Positions 12,840-24,934 of a stretch of 64,000 nt of DNA are shown piece after piece. The stretch's first letter is position 1. Each line of letters starts with the position of its first letter. Below the pieces are notes generated by a model that worked only from the letters and a program-made list of their open reading frames with translations, was not told where the DNA came from and searched no databases. Origin of the DNA: Prochilodus magdalenae (lineage: Eukaryota > Chordata > Actinopteri > Characiformes > Prochilodontidae). The translations under genes and the position numbers were made by a program. The DNA is taken from positions 140,001 through 204,000 of the forward strand of contig JAMWET010003560.1 in NCBI GenBank assembly GCA_024036415.1, written 5' to 3'.

Positions 12840-13100
12840 CTTAAGGGAACTAGAAGTGGTTCTTTCTCTGCTAATGATTAAAGAACCCTTTAGTGGCACC
12901 TGTATGTTTAAAGAGTGTATTCAGCGGCAGGTAGAAGTCCAGCAGCAACCCTCAGTTACCACTCAGCCTTGACTGGGACCCAGAGTGACAACACTGTGAG
13001 CTCTCACACATTTTATGGGCCAGATTGATCCACACCATCTGCGCCATGCACTCACCATGGACTTCTCCTGGTGACTGTGTGTGGGGGCAGGATCTATTTC
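12840..13100. other. GGTTCTTT-type repeat fragment, then ordinary sequence
   Basis: 12840-12925 carries GTGGTTCTTTCTC and AAAGAACCCTTTAG, like a repeat common in fishes; a similar piece is at 15775-15870 (AAAGGTTCTACAATAGG). Nothing else is recognised. Confidence 0.35.
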
Positions 13101-13126
13101 TTCCCAGTGCAACCCTCAGGGGTCTC

Positions 13127-13180
13127 TGTCTGTCTCTCTCTCTCTCCCTCTCTCTCTTTCTCTCTCTCTGTCTCTCTCTG
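13127..13180 (+). repeat. Interrupted (CT)n microsatellite
   Basis: TGTCTGTCTCTCTCTCTC-type pyrimidine run. The overlapping ORFs on both strands are low-complexity readings of it. Confidence 0.9.
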
Positions 13181-14526
13181 AGTAACTGGAGTGTACGTGT
13201 GAGGGACAGCTTGTCCTGAGGGAAGCGGGGCAGGGGACAGTGAAGGCTTGCAGCCAGCAGATGGGCCACTTGGGTCTCCTGACCTCCACAAGTGTGGCTG
13301 ATGGCCTCCTTTAGCAGTGCCCCGCCCCTACACAGTTGACCAACATTCCTCATGGCTGTGCAGCCTGGCCGAGCTCTAACCCGAAGCATCTCTGATTGTT
13401 GGTTTTTAAAGGAAATTTCCTGACATAAATCATGAATAAGGCATGAGGCATGTGCATCAAATTTTTACAGTTTTATTTTTTAATGCCGAACAAAAGTCCT
13501 CCCATATTCATAATTTAGGTGACAGTTACCACATTTCAGATTGGTCCGCTTCCTCAGAGCCTCTGAGATGTGGTTCCAAGACGTTTGCTTGATGATGAAA
13601 ACCACATCCAAAATAGTCTTTACTCACGGGCCCTTTATTGTAAATGTGAAGAGCAGTGAATTATTGAGAGCGTGTCCTAAGGGTGCGGAGAGAAATATGG
13701 GTACCACCGTAGAATGAGCTCTTGTGGGAGCCACTTTCCCCTCTCCCTCATTCTCTCCCCCTTCCTCTCTCTCTCTCTCTTGCTCATTTCTCACTTTGAG
13801 ATGACTTTAAAGGGCTAAAAAAAAAACAGAGCCATTTTATTACATAGGGTTTGGAGTATCCAGCCTCTTATTTGCTCTTTCATGTCGTCTCCTTTTTTCA
13901 CGTTTTATCTCCACCATCACATCTTCCTATCCATTACGTTTGGGCAGAACCCTTCTTGCCGTCACACGTCTTCCATGACAAGTGACATCACATAGAAATT
14001 AACCTCTCTCCAGAGCCAGCGGATCTACATATGTCAGAAACTGTACTCAGTCGCGGCGTGTCCCCTTAGGTACATTTAAAAACGCCTAGAGGACTTTTCA
14101 TGTGGCGCTCCAACCTTTTTGAATTCAGCTCACATTGCTCTCGTCTCTTAAACTTCTGCTTCATGTTTTTTAATGATAGTCTGCATGTAGAGCACTCATT
14201 GTGTCTTTTTTAAAGCCCCAGAAGATGTCTAATCTTGTGGAACTTGTGTCATGCCTGAGCCTGGCCTGCTGAAGTCCGTAAAACTTCAAAGGGTAAATTT
14301 GCTGCAACTTTTATCTAGAGCAGGAACACCACGAGAGGTTTTAGCATTTTGCTTTGTTTGTAATGTTGTGAATTCGCTCAGCTTGCATTGTTAACTAGAG
14401 CACAGGATACTGTAGTGTAATAAGAGCAGCCGAATACTTATTCGCTGTGTGGTATTCTGTCCGTTGTCTGTTAGTAGTCTTCTTGTTGTTGGAACATTGT
14501 AAAGGACAATTATGAAGAAATGTGAA
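13181..14526. other. No gene seen
   Basis: Mixed composition with a CT run near 13735-13785. No splice-bounded ORF resembling a cadherin or another family was found. Confidence 0.5.
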
Positions 14527-15283
14527 GTCAAAGGAGAGTTCCACTGATGGGTTTACAATGATGAGTGGCATTTAAGGTGTAACCAAAACCATTCGTAGTG
14601 GTGTGAAATGCTTCGTTCTAGAGAGACATGCCAAATCTGAATTGTTTACAGTGGTGGGGAATGGCTGTAGTGGGTAAAAGTGAGTCCTAATTTATTCTTT
14701 ACTGAAAGCTATATTATACGAAGTTTCTTGAAATGTTACGTATACCCTGCCTGATGCCTTGTCTTACATTGTCTTATGATAGTTTTGAGATAAGCTTTTA
14801 CCTCAAAATGTATATACAACAATGGCAGAGTTTTTAGGCAAAATAGTAAGATGAATATTGAGTATTTGACTGTTTTGCTGAGTAGACGTTCAGTTTTTGT
14901 TTTGAGGATTTGGACACTTGGAGGTTTTCATTTGCCAATTACAGCCTCCCCAGCGCTAACTGGTGTGTTCTACTCTGGAAACTCCACCACTCCAGCCATG
15001 CTTTATCCCCTAGTTCACCACTAAGAAAGGCTAACAAGCCTGATACACAGACCGAAGCTGCTCTGAGAGTGCTGCACTGCTCTGACAGGACCCAGAAAGC
15101 TGCACCGACCAGAGCATTGCAGACTCTACGTAAGGGCAGTACTATCACTAACATGGTAAAGAATGAGTAGATTTCACTACAACGCATCAGTACTTTGCAC
15201 CCACCCTCGAATGCCTTTGTTTACATCTCAACAGCTGAATTATGCAGATATTTTGAAAAGTCAGTGGAACTTCCATTTAAGCC
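14527..15283. mobile_element. MITE-like element with terminal inverted repeats (~757 bp)
   Basis: The left end AAAGGAGAGTTCCACTGATG and the right end, read as complement, AAATGGAAGTTCCACTGACT form imperfect terminal repeats. The interior (CTGAATTGTTTACAGTGGTG, ATAGTTTTGAGATAAG, TTTACATCTCAACAGC) matches the interrupted copy at 9680-10850. No transposase ORF is intact; the 86-codon ORF at 14910-15170 has no domain I know. Confidence 0.6.
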
Positions 15284-16878
15284 ACAAGCTCATTTACCTG
15301 CATCACATTCATGCAAGCTAACAGGAACAGGAAATAGGTCCTATTTGCGTCTGCAACTTGACGCTTGCAAGAGAATGTGATTCATTGACCAACTTCACGA
15401 GTCTTTATTGTTCTGTAGAGGCCATTTGGAGATGTTTGTGATAGTCCCTTCGCCAATAAAACCCCAAACTGCACCTCAGTAATTGAGTTTCTGTAGAAGA
15501 CAAATGCAATAGCATTTCTGCTTCAGCATCAAAGAGAGTGAGCAGGGAGTTTTGCCTGAGGTTTAGCCTACTCCGCACTGCTGGCACAATTGATTCTTCT
15601 TAAGCGTAAAGGCTAAAATATCCAGCTGGCTCTGGCTGATCCAGGATGAAGCCTCTCAGAGATGTGGTGGTGTTCCACCGCTTTGACTCATCCAGAATAT
15701 CCCTTCTTTCACTGTGATGGAGAAGAGAAACATTTCACGTCTTATATCAGTCCTCCTCTGTGAGACATAATCTTAAAAATAAAGGTTCTACAATAGGTTC
15801 TTTATATGATGCCATAGAGGAACCACTCAATTTCTTAAAGAGCTATCTATGAAAAGAGTTTAGTGACTGTGTCTAAAATCTGAATCTTCAGGTTAGCTTT
15901 CCTTAAAGAGAGCTTAATCACCTGATGCTACCAAGTTAGGAGACTGCCAACATCATTGGATAGCTCAACACGCATGGAGGAGAAAACTAACTTCTATCTA
16001 TGTTACTGCTGGCTAGTGTTGTGCTAAACGACAGGGGGCCAGGGAGAGCCATCCTATAGACCCAGAGAGAGTGAGGCCAATAATACGGTCTTACTGTCCT
16101 TGGGTTACCAACTGATTTGCAGGTTATTTCTAATGGACCAGGGAAACATATCCATGTGAATTAAACAGGTTTTTTTTTTAAAAACTAGACATCCAATCAA
16201 AACAAACGCTCACACGATTGCTCATGTCTGGCTGCGTGATACCACGGCAGATGTCAATTTTCTGAAAACGAAGGCTGCTATGGAGCTCCTGTAGGACACT
16301 GTAGGCCTGGTTTTTGGACTTCACTTAAAAGTAGTAGACTGGCTCTGAGAGCAGACTGGATGGCAGGACTGTGGGGTTGTGTGGAAACGTAGAGCGAGGC
16401 TTGTCGTGAGAGATAAAGGCCGGAACAGAACTGTGAGGAATGTAGAGTCTCTGGCCTCTTTAATGAGTCCAGGTCTGAGTGTGAATACATCAGAAGTAAT
16501 GAGATGTCCTTTGATATAACAGCTCAACTCCATCCCGTGGAGGAGCAGAGTGAAGACACTCGCATGTATGTGGTGTGAGTGTGTGTTAGTATGACATACG
16601 ACTTTCTGGGCTCGTGGGCTCGTTTGAGGGAGGTGTGCTGGCACTGATCACGGTCATTATCTGGGTCCAGGACTACAGAGTCTTCCCCCGCACTCACACA
16701 AACACACACGCACACAAGCCTCTAATTGAGTTTCTGTGTCATACCAGCTGGAAGAGCTGACTTGCCGCTGACTCGCCTTCTACAGGGTGGCTGATTTTGC
16801 TCTGATGAAGAGAATTCTCTCCTCTTTTATTTCTTTTTCTCACATGTATTTTTGTCTCTTTCTCTCTGTCTTTTCTTT

Positions 16879-16880
<2 letters not shown>
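15284..16880. other. No gene seen; small repeat pieces
   Basis: Contains a GGTTCT-type repeat fragment at 15775-15870 and a GGCCAGGGAGAGCCATCC segment near 16038 that resembles AAGGGAGGGCTATCC near 60390, so probably another dispersed repeat. ORFs on both strands are short and domain-free. Confidence 0.4.

Positions 16881-16881
<1 letters not shown>

Positions 16882-16915
<34 letters not shown>
16882..16915 (+). repeat. (CT)n microsatellite
   Basis: A clean TC dinucleotide run following TTTCTGTC. Confidence 0.95.
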
Positions 16916-16918
<3 letters not shown>

Positions 16919-16929
16919 CTTCCTCACTA

Positions 16930-18059
16930 GTGTAGGACCCTATATTAGTAGCAGTGGTCATGTGCCAGTGTTCTGCAGTCGTGCACATGTGGGATTTCAC
17001 CATAGCTAGAAAATAGGTGTTGACTTAGGATATAAAGGCCACTGAGAAATTGGATGGAGAATTCTAAATACATTTTGAATCCAACGGCAAAACAAATACA
17101 CCCTTCCCTTTAGTGTTCCCTTTAGAATTACAATTCTAGATTGATGGATACACATTCCTGAAGGCAAATAACTGGACTGGAGTTTTGTGTCCATAAAACA
17201 GTTGTACAGACAAATACCATAATACAGTATAGTTAGAGGTTGGTGCAGAGCTTAATTGGTGCAGCAGTTACAGTCTGGTGGGTCAACCTTTACACTGAGG
17301 CACCTGGATATGACTGCTGAACTGTTTTAAGTTGGCACTGGAAAGTTCAAAAAAGATGCTTGCATATAGGACGCCAACTTTACACTCTCTTTCTCTCAGC
17401 TATTGGAGATACCTCCATAATTGAAAACCTCACTGGTGTTCACATGGCTTTTTGCCCATGCCTGATATAGGAGCTTATTTCTCAGTCGTTGTTTTTCAGA
17501 TCTTCTCCTCCTTTGTTGTTTCTCGGCCATCTCTCCTCCCTGACCATTGGTGGCGTGCAGGTTTCCCCTGTCCTGTGGCCGGACATGAACGCCCCCTGGT
17601 GTTCTCCAGAATAGTGCTGCATGACTCTACCTGAGACACTTTGTTTTCTTCCCCTTTACAAAGTGAGTTCTGTGTACCAAAACCGTATTTTCATGCACAT
17701 GGAATGGACAGCTAGAGGGCCGTACGTGGAGAGTATAAAGAACTTTTTAAAAGGTTTGAAGAACATCCTCTTAATCAAGTGGTTCTAAACCAATTAAAGT
17801 TCCCTCAGGAAATCTGAGCATGTGTGACTAAAGTGTGACTTTGCTGAGATTAGTTTGTTTGGATTGGAGATTAGACTGTATTGGAGAAACTACAGAGATA
17901 TTCAGGAGATCTCTGGGCTGCTTCAGTGTGTGGCATAGTATTGAAGTAGTGTATTCCTTCCTCCCAAATACAGAGCTCTCTCTCCAGAAACCTGCTGTTA
18001 TTCGCATCTTCATGTGTGTGAATGTGTAAACAGTTACTTGTGTGATATGATGAAGTCAC

Positions 18060-18060
<1 letters not shown>
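16930..18060. other. No gene seen
   Basis: Ordinary sequence without recognisable exons or repeats, apart from a possible GAACTTTTTAAAAGG-type fragment near 17740. Confidence 0.45.

Positions 18061-18144
<84 letters not shown>
18061..18144 (+). repeat. Compound (TA)n(GA)n microsatellite
   Basis: About 15 TA units (18061-18091) pass directly into about 26 GA units (to 18144). The long ORFs reading YIYIYI and RERERE on the two strands are artefacts of this repeat. Confidence 0.97.
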
Positions 18145-18147
<3 letters not shown>

Positions 18148-18299
18148 AACATCTGAGTGTGTTTTAGCGGTGCACGGGGCTGTTGATGCACAGCTGCCTC
18201 CGGTGCATTTTATTGAGTGGGGACGCGCGTCCTCCAACAGCCTGAGGCCTTTCAATCAGATCCCAGCCACTGAAATGAAATGAAAATAAATAGAGTGAG

Positions 18300-18306
<7 letters not shown>

Positions 18307-18340
<34 letters not shown>
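18307..18340 (+). repeat. (GA)n microsatellite
   Basis: A clean GA run of about 17 units, 160 bp after the compound TA/GA repeat. Confidence 0.95.
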
Positions 18341-18341
<1 letters not shown>

Positions 18342-18952
18342 GAAGACATCAGGATGGAGGAGCCATCGTTCAGCTGTGCAGTTGCATTCATGTGAAATGT
18401 TTTTCCCCCTTCAGTGCGGATTCATAAAGCTTTCTTTTTCCTTTCTTTCCCAAAAAGTGCATTTTTTCATGCAGTCTCACCATATTAGAGATGACAGAGT
18501 ATGAAATATACATCACGTCTGAGCTTTGATACAATAGGAAGAAGAGTAGAGGAGCTGGATTTGTCTGTCAGAGACAAGAGCAGCGTGTGAGTCCACACAC
18601 ACTGACACACACACATACATAAATGTCAGCTTAAAATCCACACAGAGAAAACATAATTATATGTGTTCTCTCCCTCTCTCTCTTTTCCTATCTTTCTCTA
18701 TCTGTCTCTTTTTCTCTCAGCTTCTGTTTTCTTTCTTTCTCTCTCTCTCTCTCTGTCTATCTCTGAAAAGGTGTAATTAACCTCTTGAATGTTTTATAAA
18801 TGCTCTATAATTTGTGTGGACATGTTTCTTCTGTAGATGTGTGAACCACAGTTTTATTATTTGTTTTATTTTATTATTTGAGATGTATGTGTGTGTATGG
18901 GTGTGTGTGTGTTTGGATGGAGAGTGGATGGATGATTAAACTATTTGCTCAC
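18341..18952. other. No gene seen; CT-rich patches
   Basis: Short CT-rich stretches at 18668-18765 and TG-rich sequence near 18885-18915. No coding signal. Confidence 0.5.
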
Positions 18953-19015
<63 letters not shown>

Positions 19016-19074
19016 GGCAGGCAGACAGGCAGGCAGGCAGACAGACAGACAGACAGACAGAGAGACAGAGAGAC

Positions 19075-19139
<65 letters not shown>
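18953..19139 (+). repeat. GATA/GACA composite tetranucleotide array
   Basis: Order along the strand: (GATA)n, (GACA)n, mixed GGCA/GACA, (GACA)n with GAGACAGA variants, (GATA)n. The near-symmetric nesting suggests GATA and GACA variants expanded from one array. ORFs reading YLSIYLSI and CLSVCLSV across it are not genes. GATA/GACA (Bkm-type) repeats are known to be abundant in many vertebrates and sometimes enriched on sex chromosomes. Confidence 0.97.
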
Positions 19140-19144
19140 TCCTA

Positions 19145-21125
19145 TCATCACATACACATATACACACACATACCAACACACTGTACATTATACAACAGAT
19201 TACAACTGTAAGAGTGATGGAGTACAGATGGAGTGCAGATAAAAGCAGTTACTACTAAGGTCAATGGAAAAGCGTGTGCGTATTTGTGTGTGTGCTATGA
19301 TAGGAGGTGAAAGTGGGCCGGTCTATAAGAGCGTTAATTAGGACTGACTGTGACCCAGCACAGAGTGTGTGTGTGTGTATGTGTGTTTGTGTGGAGCAGA
19401 TGGGAGACAGTGGTTCCTGATCTCTGCATCCAAACTGTTTTGCCCCCCAAAGGACCCCCCGACCCCCCACGCTCACACACACACACGCACACACACATAA
19501 ACACTAAACAATAAGGCTCTATGTGTCACACACACTACTCTTTGTCACTGCCTACAAATCAAATTAGCATGCACACTAACACACCTTACACTGACATACA
19601 CTGCCTCGGCACAGGCTGGCATTACTGATATCCCTCTGATTTATAAAGAAAATGATCATTGTTTTGAAACCATATTGTCTGTTACCCAGGCAGTTAAACT
19701 GCTGATCACCTGCTTAATTGCTTTATTAATGTTTATATTGCCACTGTTGCACAGTAACCTTATATCTCTAGTTAAATGTAAAACCTCAGTTTGGTTGCAC
19801 TGGTTTCAAATTTAGCAAACAAATAGTCCAAATTTCAGTATACAGTGAATAAGTCTATATACACCCAACTGCTATATACACACTACTGCCCTTGCCTATA
19901 TTTTCTGATGGCCAGCTTGTGTCATTACTCACTTTTACTTTTCCACTCCTTGATTTGAACTCTTACTCTTTCTCTCTCACTTTCTCCCTCTCATTCCCTC
20001 TCTTTTTATAAACGCTCTCCTCTAGAGAATTTTCGATGTGTGGCTCATGGCAGGAGTGAAAAAAAAGACAAAAGCCTGATTTGAAAACTTAATTATACCC
20101 CTGGAAATGCATGTCATCGGAACAACAGTGAGATATACATGGTTGAGTAGTTAATTGGCTGTGAAAAGGCCTCTCTTTTTAGACCTCAACATGAAAACAG
20201 CTTCTGCAAGGCTAGCAAGGACAGGGGCAATTATAGGAGTTCGCCCAAACGCCGTTCAGACGCCTCAAAGACTTAACCCTGCCAAGCCCAGACGAGACTC
20301 GGGGGAGCACTGCGTCGTGCCCAGTTCCCATGACAACCCGGCCTACGCCGTCACTCACATGGACACCTGTGAGCTTCTCCTGCTTGTATGTTTATATACC
20401 TGTGTGTGTGTATGCATGTGTGTGTAAGTGTGTGTGTGCTCAGATAAGCGAGTTGAGGTAATACAGAGTTAAGGGTGGTGGGACTAGAGATGCATCATCG
20501 GCAGGGCACCAGAAGGTGCTTTTACACCTGGCCACATAAGCATGGTTCTGTCACACAAACAGAAGTGTAGTTTACATCAGGGCTGCTTTTCCAGCTTCAT
20601 GTCTAAATTCAAGGAATTCTCTTCAGGGATTTTCCTGAATTCCCTGAGGAAATTTCTTGCCTGTAACGGGATAGAAGCACATATTGTAACATGGGTTGTG
20701 CTTTGGATCGCTTCCCGGAGTGTATTAAAACAGTCAAAACTTGGTGAGGGGCGTGTTATCTGAGGATGTCAATGAATGATCTGCTATTGACATCATATTG
20801 TATCTTTATCATGATCATTTTTGAGCCGACTTTTTAAATCTGTGTGTGATGTTAAGATGCATTATTCCAGGCTTTACAGGGCGAGCACAAGCAATAGCAG
20901 CACACGCGCATCATATTTTAGCATGATGTTTTTATTCTCCTCCTGACTCAGTAATACTTCCTCCATCAGTTTTAACTAATAGGTCTAGCACAGTGAGGAT
21001 TAAGCTTTGCATTACAGAGCTTGTTAACGGCTCATCTGGACAACCACAGTCAACATTTAAATCATAATTGCAGTATTAGTCAGAAAAGGTTTGATGAAAT
21101 ACTTTCCCCCAATCATTTAATCGAA
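19145..21125. other. No gene supported; TG/CA-rich and one GC-richer block
   Basis: CA/TG runs occur at 19150-19180, 19365-19395, 19475-19500 and 20400-20440. An open frame at 20155-20427 is GC-richer than its surroundings and follows a pyrimidine run with AG, but it encodes no recognisable domain and I do not call it an exon. Confidence 0.4.
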
Positions 21126-21129
21126 GTAG

Positions 21130-21310
21130 CCTACTATACTTGCAAGTCTATGTCATGCTTTTCCAACCAGTGTCAGACATTGTCTTGCTGGAAGATCCCA
21201 TCTGCCCCAGGGAAGACAATCAGCATGTATCACCTCTTTTACCCATGACAGCAATGAGGGATATGTGTGCAGACAGCCTAGCCCACACCTTAGATACTCA
21301 CCAAGCCACG
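21130..21310 (-). mobile_element. Tc1-like transposase remnant
   Basis: On the minus strand a short stretch at about 21177-21205 reads D-G-I-F-Q-Q-D-N, the conserved segment before the second catalytic Asp-type region of Tc1/mariner transposases. The frame breaks directly after. Flanking sequence (CATGCTGATTGTCTTCCC) is shared with 24566-24929 and 53854-54326. Confidence 0.7.
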
Positions 21311-22019
21311 TCACAGCATGTGATTTCATTCATGAGCTACATGCTGCCACCTTTGAAAGAAGGACGTGGTCATAATAATTTGACCCAAATGTGTGAAATT
21401 ATTACATGAGAACACTAGCTAGCTAGTGGCTATACAAGGCCGGCTGCTTGTATGCCATATTAAGAGTTTTACAGAAAAAATACTGACGTAAATGTGTTTC
21501 TGAGACGATAAAGATTTGGACTTGACTCAGCTGCAACTACTGGATAGCAATCTGTCTACAATGCATCTTGGTCACATGCAAAGCTCAATTTAAAACCTCT
21601 TAAACTTTTTTCATAATGTTTTTATTCTCCTCCTCCTGGTGATACTGTTCCTGAAATGGACAGGTCCAGACGTCCTTTCCTCACTCCTGCAGATCATGAA
21701 TAATAATAACGGTCACGTTTTAAGACAAACATTGCCCTCTGTCTTTTAGTCTTGGGGGTTCACATGATGTTTTTCGGTATTGCCTCTGAGCTACGTTTCT
21801 CCCTGTCATTAAGCAGCAGCAGCGTCACAATTGACTGCGCTAGCTAGCTGTCATTCTGATATGGAACTGATGTACTGTTTACCAGCTTGTGGCTCTGCTA
21901 GCAAAAACACGCTAAACAAACAAGAAGCGACTTTTTTTGTTTATGTCAGGAGAATTTGCATTCTCATTAAGTTAATCGACAGCGACTCATTCTCTCTTCT
22001 CCATTACAACCAGCATTAA
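21311..22019. other. No gene seen
   Basis: AT-rich sequence. No exon, RNA gene or clear repeat was recognised. Confidence 0.45.
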
Positions 22020-22530
22020 AGGAGCAATTTGTAAGATGACACAACATGTTGAATACGCCAACAACAGGGGGCAACATATCGCTAGAAAGGTGTAGCGTTC
22101 ACCCCATCATAAGAAACCCACAGTTTCTCCTCCTCAGTGGTAGCATTAACAGCAGTTTTCTTACTAGTCTAGGAGAGAAGTTGTTAATTTAGCATTAGAA
22201 CATCATCCCTTTACTCCTCAAGAGAAAGAAACGCCAAGCTTAGCTTTGGTTTGGCGTTTAGTTGGCCTTTAACAGGGATTCTTGCCGAGAGCAGACTTTG
22301 GTGGTTGCTTGCCAAGAGCTTTATTGTGTTTATTCCTCGTTTCATTGTCTACCTGTCCTGAAAAGAGGGGGGGCAGCGACTCAGTATTGCCTCTTCAGGC
22401 ACAAAGTGGTATTAAAAGACAGGACAAGCAAGAAATGGCAGGTTAGCATGCAAACCCCGTTGATATCTCTATAACATGGTACATAGATGTTTTTGAAGCA
22501 ACGCTTAAATGGGTACTTCTTCATTTTCTG
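22020..22530 (+). repeat. Dispersed repeat, copy 2 (related to 11390-11830)
   Basis: Starts with AAAGGAGCAATTTGTAAGAT and ACAGGGGGCAACATATC, then the blocks CATCCCTTTACTC, GTGTTTATTCCTCGTTTCAT and GCCTCTTCAGGCACAAAG shared with the copy near 11.4 kb. A related beginning (GGGAGCAATTCCTAAAATAC) lies at 9645. Class unknown; no transposase. Confidence 0.6.
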
Positions 22531-23354
22531 TTTTTATTTGTTCATTTTGTACGGCCTTAACTTTGATGTGATTGGTCAGCGTTCAAACAAAAAGAGTGAC
22601 ATAAGCTGCTATTACAATTATGTTTCAAGAAAGACTATAGAGAGCTCTGAATGAAAAAGAGCGTTCCCCAGAGTTCACCACGAAAGAGTTCTTTTTCATG
22701 CACTCAGGTTTGCTGCCTCTCATTGAAATGAATGTGCATAACTGTGATTTATCATAACTGTTGTTCTATGTTTGTGATTGCTGCAAATACAAACAACTAA
22801 TGAGTCAGTGTTGAGTTGCTGCCTTTCTCCACTTTAGACATAAATGCCTTTGGCCAGCAGCGCAGCATGAAGAGAGAGCGATTTGTACACATGCATTGGC
22901 TGTTAATGTGGCTGACTAACTGGCAGCGCTGTCGGTGAATGCAATCTAAATTTGTTTAGTCTATATTGGTTTATTTTACACAGCGCTATCCCCAATTTAC
23001 TGTATATCAAATCAGGCCTCAGATACAAGGCAAACTCTCTGCAAATGCGATTCCCATCTCCTTTTCTCCCCCACTCCTCTTACGCTTTTTCTAACATAAC
23101 AATCCGTGACATCTTCTGTATTGATATTCAAATTAGGACGGAGCTTTGGACAGACTTAGAATGAATTCACCAGCTATTTATACATAGAGCATATTATATC
23201 CAGTGCTTTGCTTCATTGCTGTTCAGGCTTAGTGGGGAATTACTGAGGCATAAACAAACACATGTAGGCCTCGTGCCTTCCCCTCCGCTTTTGTTCTTTT
23301 TTATCACATCTCACAAACAACGGTGGTGGAAAGATCATGCGATTGTTTTCCTGC

Positions 23355-23356
<2 letters not shown>
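22531..23356. other. No gene seen
   Basis: Non-repetitive AT-rich sequence; ORFs are short and without domains. Confidence 0.5.
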
Positions 23357-23440
<84 letters not shown>

Positions 23441-23795
23441 CAGGGAATGAGGGTAGAGAGAGTTAAAAGGGAAAGAGAAGGAGGGAGATGAGAGGAAGAA
23501 GGAGGAAAAAGAGGAAAGAACAGAGGAAGATAGAAAAGGAATAAGAGATGTAGCTGGGGCAAAGTGAGAGAAAGAATGGAGACAGAAAGATGGAAGGAAT
23601 GAAAGAGAAAAAGGAGGAGAGAAAGAGAGGGTAAAAAGAGAGAAGTGAAAAATAGATAGAAGAGAAAGAAAAATATAGAAAAAAGAAATTGGAGGTAGAG
23701 AGAAAGCAAGGGAGAGTCAGGAAGATAAAGAGGTGGAGGTAAAGACTAGGGAGAGAAAGAAAAGATAGAGAAAAAAGAAAGACAGTGAGACAAGG

Positions 23796-23882
<87 letters not shown>

Positions 23883-23932
23883 AGGGGACAGAGAGAGAGA
23901 GAGAGCGAAGGAGAGAAATGGAGTGAGAGGTG
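23357..23932 (+). repeat. Long polypurine tract with two (GA)n arrays
   Basis: About 575 bp almost entirely of A and G on this strand, including (GA)n at 23357-23437 and 23806-23881, joined by irregular purine-rich sequence. Homopurine-homopyrimidine DNA of this length can adopt triplex structures. The long Ser/Leu-rich ORFs on the minus strand are artefacts. Confidence 0.95.
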
Positions 23933-24565
23933 AGGACTGGTCATGGAGAGGATAGAAAAGTCTCATCTCACAATCTCCCAGAAGACCTTGTTATTTTCAT
24001 CATCACTGAAAGACCAGTACGCTCTTTTTCCCATGTTGTGTGTGTGTTTTTATCATCCTCTGCTTTAAGAGGCTGTTTTTCTCTCTCTTCCTCTCTCTCT
24101 CTCTCACCCTCCCTCACTCTCAAAGGGGTGTTTATGTTCTATTAGGATCCTCTGGTAGTGTGACAGCTGCTTGAGGGAGTGTGGAGATGGTCAGGCCTTT
24201 CGGGCTTTGAGCTCAGCTTCTCCGGGCCCTCTCTCAGTCGGAGGTGTGTTGACTCAGCCTGTGGCCCATTAGCTGTTCAGGTGTTAGCCCCCCCACCAGT
24301 CCCACCCCCGCTGGGCTCTGATCTGGAGTTGGCCAGGTGGTCCAAAGCAAGAGACTGGATGAAATATGAATAGGTCAGCTCTTAGCAATCATAACAATAA
24401 AGATTTGTTTGGTGCTTGACCTGAATGTACAGAGAGATTGGGGAGAAGCACTTAATGACCAAGAGTCACTTCTATAAGCCTAAGAATATCTCAGCCAGTT
24501 TATGTTACTGAGCAGTAACCCCTAGGGTGCAATAAGACTGAGATTGTAGAGGCTTAATTGTTATG
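23933..24565. other. No gene seen
   Basis: Ordinary sequence with a CT patch near 24085-24120. The 64-codon ORF at 24179-24373 has no recognised domain. Confidence 0.5.
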
Positions 24566-24929
24566 CACAGTCAGGTCACATTATTATGACTACAGTGGCA
24601 GTTTTTAGCTTATGAAGGAAGACACGTTTTCATGGCATTAACTGGGCCCAGTCATCTATGTGGAAGGCACTCTTAACTGATCTGAGTATGAATCCATCCT
24701 TACGGATCACGTACACCCATACATGCTGCTTGTCTTCCCTGGTAAGGATGGGATCTTCCAGCAAAAGCATGCATGTTAGAAATGTCCACCTTCAAGTATT
24801 ACCATTGCCCTCTAATCACCCACCAAGACTTTATTGAGTCACACCCAGCATGTCTAACTGCTGTCCATGCTGCATGTGGCGGTTACTCTGGATATTAGCT
24901 GGTGGTCTTAATAATGTGGCTCGACTGTG
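24566..24929 (+). mobile_element. Internally deleted Tc1-like element with terminal repeats
   Basis: The left end CACAGTCAGGTCACATTATT and the right end, read as complement, CACAGTCGAGCCACATTATT are matching terminal repeats. Inside, GATGGGATCTTCCAGCA encodes a relic of the transposase D-G-I-F-Q-Q motif. TA follows the right end; the left flank is TG, so one target TA seems mutated. About 364 bp, hence most of the transposase is gone. Confidence 0.75.
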
Positions 24930-24934
24930 TAGTA

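Noticed and set aside
18936..19188. ORFs with YLSI/CLSV repeats, superficially like a repeat protein
   Set aside because: Direct translation of GATA/GACA microsatellite.
23335..23966. Minus-strand ORFs of 124 and 167 codons
   Set aside because: Low-complexity translation of a polypurine tract.
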